Shown piece after piece: positions 7,553 through 8,711 of a DNA stretch of 8,711 nucleotides (position 1 is the stretch's first letter; every line of letters starts with the position of its first letter). Origin of the DNA: an uncultured Magnetococcales bacterium (GTDB lineage Bacteria; Pseudomonadota; Magnetococcia; Magnetococcales; Magnetaquicoccaceae); assembly GCA_903913345.1 (NCBI GenBank), contig CAIWLA010000418.1, positions 1 through 8,711 on the forward strand. Direction: 5' to 3'. Under the pieces are notes generated by a model. It did no database searches. It was given only the letters and a program-made list of their open reading frames with translations, and had not been told where the DNA came from. A program made the position numbers and the translations under genes.

Positions 7553-7675
7553 TACGCCCTGCCCCTCTTTTCAGGGTAATCGCATTTCAAACGGCAGACA
7601 AAAACGGTTATGGGTGGACACAGGGGAAAAGGTTTTCAGTTGCAGATCAACAGGTTGGAGAGCAAACATTTTTTG

Positions 7676-7704
7676 TTGACATTTCGATCCAAAAATCCGA
7701 CCAT
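7676..7704 (+). promoter_or_regulatory. Candidate promoter of the small RNA
   Basis: A perfect -35 hexamer TTGACA is at 7676-7681, followed by a 17-base spacer and GACCAT at 7699-7704, a weak -10 that keeps A2, A5 and T6. A T run (7669-7674) lies just upstream. Initiation would fall at about 7711, exactly where the hairpin-rich segment begins. No protein start follows, so its likely target is the RNA ending at the terminator near 7781. Confidence 0.4.
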
Positions 7705-7710
7705 TGATCC

Positions 7711-7781
7711 GTTCTCTGCCAGTGGCAGAAGAACCTGCAAAGGCCTCCGCTGAGCCAGCCTGGCAAATCAGCGGTTTTTTT
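7711..7781 (+). ncRNA. Candidate small RNA of about 70 nt
   Basis: Seen: between a TTGACA promoter-like element and an intrinsic terminator lies a 71-base segment with strong folding potential. Its 5' end forms a hairpin: GTTCT and CTGCC (7711-7720) pair with GGCAG (7724-7728) and AGAAC (7730-7734), loop AGT, one bulged A. A short unpaired stretch containing CTGCAAAGG follows, then the terminator stem-loop and seven T residues. Hairpin, single-stranded window and terminator is the usual plan of trans-acting bacterial sRNAs. No Rfam family is recognised. It is divergent from the kinase pair; in pseudomonads the CbrAB system drives the sRNA CrcZ, but no CrcZ-like A-rich Hfq/Crc motifs are seen here. 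Alternatives: the end of an unrecognised upstream transcript, or a decayed mobile-element end. Confidence 0.45.
7747..7781 (+). terminator. Rho-independent terminator
   Basis: The stem CCGCTGA (7747-7753) pairs with TCAGCGG (7768-7774). It is extended inside by GCC/GGC (7754-7756 with 7762-7764) with a bulged AAA, and followed directly by seven T residues (7775-7781). The T run exists only for plus-strand transcription. No plus-strand protein gene ends nearby, which is why a small RNA is proposed. Confidence 0.7.
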
Positions 7782-7790
7782 ATGCCCAAC

Positions 7791-7849
7791 GCAGGCCAGC
7801 CTTGATTTTTTCCAGGCTGGCCGGGCGCGCGCAGGGGGGGTTGGCCTGC
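7791..7849. repeat. Nested inverted repeats with alternative pairing
   Basis: GGCCAGCCT (7794-7802) and AGGCTGGCC (7814-7822) form a perfect 9-base stem with an 11-base loop containing six T. The same left arm, extended as GCAGGCCAGCC (7791-7801), can instead pair with GGTTGGCCTGC (7839-7849), allowing one G-T pair. A third related arm, GCCAGCCTGG, lies in the terminator loop at 7754-7763. There is no T run after the 7822 arm, so this is not itself a terminator. Confidence 0.6.
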
Positions 7850-8146
7850 ATTTGGCTGAATGCTTTTGTGGTTTTCAGGTTGGTGGGTGAACTTGAGTCC
7901 GGGCGAGGCTTGGCGGTTTATCATGTTAGGAATATAGAAGTTAAATATGAGGCCGTTTCTTTGGTGATAGCGTTGTTTTTTCATTTTACAGCGACTGGCT
8001 TCGTCTGATAGACTCCTTACCGGTGGATGCGTTGCTTTTGCGCCCGGTTGCCGAGTGTCTTTGCTATGGCCACCGACTGGGGGGGGCGCGTTGTTGCGCT
8101 GGTGAGCTTGGTCGGCAAGTGAGTGGGGGGAAGTGAGTCTGATGGG

Positions 8147-8178
8147 GGGGACAGCCAAGAGTTTTGTATTGTGTCCCC
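8147..8178. repeat. GGGGACA/TGTCCCC hairpin, REP- or MITE-like
   Basis: GGGGACA (8147-8153) pairs with TGTCCCC (8172-8178), with extra CAA/TTG pairing inside (8156-8158 with 8169-8171). Read on the minus strand the right arm becomes GAATTTCGGGGACACAAT, resembling the conserved ends (GAATTCCGGGGACA type) often seen around REP-associated tyrosine transposase genes. No transposase is present in the window. The family link is from memory of motif style and is tentative. Confidence 0.4.
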
Positions 8179-8252
8179 GAAATTCAAGGAACGTACAACA
8201 GGAGGAACTGCCACATTTTGGCCTTGGTCTCCCAACTTAACAAGAGGATCGT

Positions 8253-8576
8253 ATGCAGGTAATGACAAACAACGTGACTGCTTCACAGGATCAACAGATT
8301 ACAGATCAACAGATTACAGGAAACATTGATTTGTACTATTGCTGTTGGCAATTTTCCTGCTGCGGTTGGAACGTTATGCCTACAGCGCGTAACGCTCGTG
8401 GTGTAGATATCATTGTTTACAACCGGGATGCTTCAAAATTTGTCGGAGTTCAGGTCAAAACTCTGAGTAAGCGCAGTCCTGTTCCTCTTGGGAGTTCGTT
8501 GGATAAGATAATGGGTGATTTTTGGGTGATCGTGAACAATGTTGCCACATCGTCGCCATCAGCTTTCATCCTATAG
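8253..8576 (+). CDS. PD-(D/E)XK-like hypothetical protein, apparently C-terminally truncated
   Basis: Seen: 107 residues, ATG 8253 with AGAGG at 8243-8247 upstream. After a polar N-terminus containing a tandem QQITD/QQITG come GNIDLYYCCWQFSCCGWNV (23-41), NARGVDIIVYN (47-57), VGVQVKTLSKRSPVPLG (64-80) and DFWVIVNN (89-96). Asp52 and the Gln67-Val-Lys69 strand fit a D...QxK nuclease-like active site of the PD-(D/E)XK superfamily. I recall relatives of about 150 residues that continue after the equivalent of AFIL with a helix (EVKALAH type) and a tryptophan-rich end. Here a TAG follows AFIL directly and the following AT-rich DNA does not encode that continuation in any frame I checked. The product may be non-functional or a short variant. 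Its biochemical role is unknown; a DNA-cleaving or defence-related origin is only inference. Confidence 0.6.
   Translation: MQVMTNNVTASQDQQITDQQITGNIDLYYCCWQFSCCGWNVMPTARNARGVDIIVYNRDASKFVGVQVKTLSKRSPVPLGSSLDKIMGDFWVIVNNVATSSPSAFIL
8290..8319 (+). repeat. Perfect 15-bp tandem duplication inside the CDS
   Basis: ATCAACAGATTACAG occurs twice head to tail (8290-8304 and 8305-8319). The unit length is a multiple of three, so it only duplicates five residues (QQITD, then QQITG) at positions 14-23 of the PD-(D/E)XK-like protein, just before its conserved part. It looks like a recent slippage or duplication event. Confidence 0.9.
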
Positions 8577-8628
8577 GTTTCCAGATAAATATTTTGGATA
8601 AGTGTTGCAGTTTAACAAATGTTAGACA

Positions 8629-8657
8629 TTGCTGTTATTAGTATTTTTTTGTATAAT
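8629..8657 (+). promoter_or_regulatory. Sigma70-like promoter of the gene leaving the right edge
   Basis: TTGCTG (8629-8634) is followed by a 17-base spacer and a perfect TATAAT (8652-8657). The spacer holds a seven-T run (8644-8650). A second TATAAT at 8676-8681 has no good -35. Transcription would begin near 8664, about 29 bases before the ATG at 8693, inside the palindrome at 8655-8672. A weak AT-rich hairpin (AACAAATGT with ACATT-gc-TGTT, 8614-8636) overlaps the -35 and could be a poor terminator of the preceding gene. Confidence 0.6.
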
Positions 8658-8672
8658 TGATGGTCATCAATT
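8655..8672. promoter_or_regulatory. 18-bp palindromic operator candidate
   Basis: AATTGATG (8655-8662), spacer GT, CATCAATT (8665-8672): a perfect 8-base inverted repeat. It overlaps the last three bases of the -10 hexamer and the predicted transcription start, the classic place for a dimeric helix-turn-helix repressor. The hairpin is too AT-rich, and lacks a following T run, to be a terminator. The regulator is unknown; autoregulation by the downstream gene product is possible. Confidence 0.6.
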
Positions 8673-8692
8673 CTTTATAATAAGAGGCCATC

Positions 8693-8711
8693 ATGAATTT
8701 TAAACTCACTA
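8693..8711 (+). CDS. Start of a gene truncated by the right edge
   Basis: ATG at 8693 is preceded by AAGAGG (8682-8687) at a good distance and by the promoter and palindrome described above. Only MNFKLT can be read, which is too little to identify the product. Its AT-rich setting differs from the cobalamin and kinase genes and suggests horizontally acquired DNA. Confidence 0.5.

Larger units (their letters stand above)
7782..8252. other. Region without a convincing protein gene; repeats and G runs
   Basis: No ORF here has both a ribosome site and recognisable protein sequence. Contents: a nested inverted repeat at 7791-7849, a more AT-rich stretch around 7915-8010, four runs of six to eight G on the plus strand (7834-7840, 8079-8086, 8125-8130, 8144-8150), a repeated AAGTGAGT (8117-8124 and 8131-8138), and the GGGGACA hairpin at 8147-8178. 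A good AGGAGG at 8200-8205 leads only to a possible 14-codon TTG ORF (8218-8262) that overlaps the start of the next gene. The mixed composition and fragmentary look suggest decayed mobile or accessory DNA. Confidence 0.5.

Noticed and set aside
7802..8008. 68-codon plus-strand ORF with hydrophobic stretches
   Set aside because: The start lies inside the hairpin loop, there is no ribosome site, and no family is recognised. A degraded fragment cannot be excluded.
7571..8158. 195-codon minus-strand ORF upstream of the small membrane gene
   Set aside because: Its product is rich in Pro, His and Gln with no recognisable domain, it crosses the candidate sRNA, terminator and inverted repeats, and it has no clear ribosome site.
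8200..8262. AGGAGG followed by a 14-codon TTG leader ORF overlapping the PD-(D/E)XK-like start
   Set aside because: The spacing is long, the start is non-ATG and the peptide has no attenuator features. The downstream ATG has its own ribosome site.
1..8711. tRNA, rRNA, CRISPR array or complete insertion sequence
   Set aside because: No cloverleaf-type segment, regularly spaced repeats, rRNA-like sequence or transposase ORF was seen on either strand.

Overview
The window looks like a piece of a GC-rich proteobacterial chromosome. A SUV3-type helicase tail (a family typical of alphaproteobacteria and mitochondria), a cobalamin block containing CbiG, and a CbrA-type transporter/sensor kinase together suggest an alphaproteobacterium or a Magnetococcales-like relative. 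That placement is inference, since there is no rRNA or other marker gene.

Layout. (1) 1-332: the 3' end of a SUV3-like RNA helicase gene, cut by the window edge. (2) 337-501: a small unassigned ORF that touches the next gene. (3) 498-4552: four tightly overlapping plus-strand corrin-ring genes, in order CbiE-CbiT fusion (cobL), C20-methyltransferase (cobI/cbiL), CbiG, and C17-methyltransferase (cobJ/cbiH). CbiG marks the cobalt-early (anaerobic-type) route, although the methyltransferases are often annotated with Cob names. (4) 4512-7461: a minus-strand pair, a 69-aa two-helix membrane protein followed one base later by a 912-aa SLC5-STAC-HisKA-HATPase sensor kinase. This resembles the CbrX-CbrA arrangement of pseudomonads. 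The kinase and cobJ genes converge and share 41 bp of coding sequence. (5) 7462-8252: a roughly 790-bp region without a convincing protein gene. It holds a promoter-overlapping inverted repeat before the minus-strand pair, a candidate plus-strand small RNA with its own promoter and terminator, nested inverted repeats, several long G runs and a GGGGACA/TGTCCCC hairpin. (6) 8253-8576: a short, apparently C-terminally truncated PD-(D/E)XK-like protein gene. (7) 8577-8711: AT-rich DNA with a sigma70-like promoter, an 18-bp palindrome over the promoter and the first six codons of a gene leaving the window.

Working together. The four corrin genes encode consecutive or near-consecutive steps of ring contraction and methylation; the remaining cobalamin genes (for example cbiC, cbiD, cbiF, cbiJ, cbiA) are not here. 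The membrane protein and kinase probably form one nutrient- or solute-sensing unit whose response regulator lies elsewhere. The part right of about 7800 has lower GC, fragmentary coding content and repeats, and looks like an accessory or decayed mobile-DNA segment. The most unusual signals are the candidate sRNA at about 7711-7781, the CbrX/CbrA-like unit without an adjacent regulator, and the palindromic operator at the right edge.
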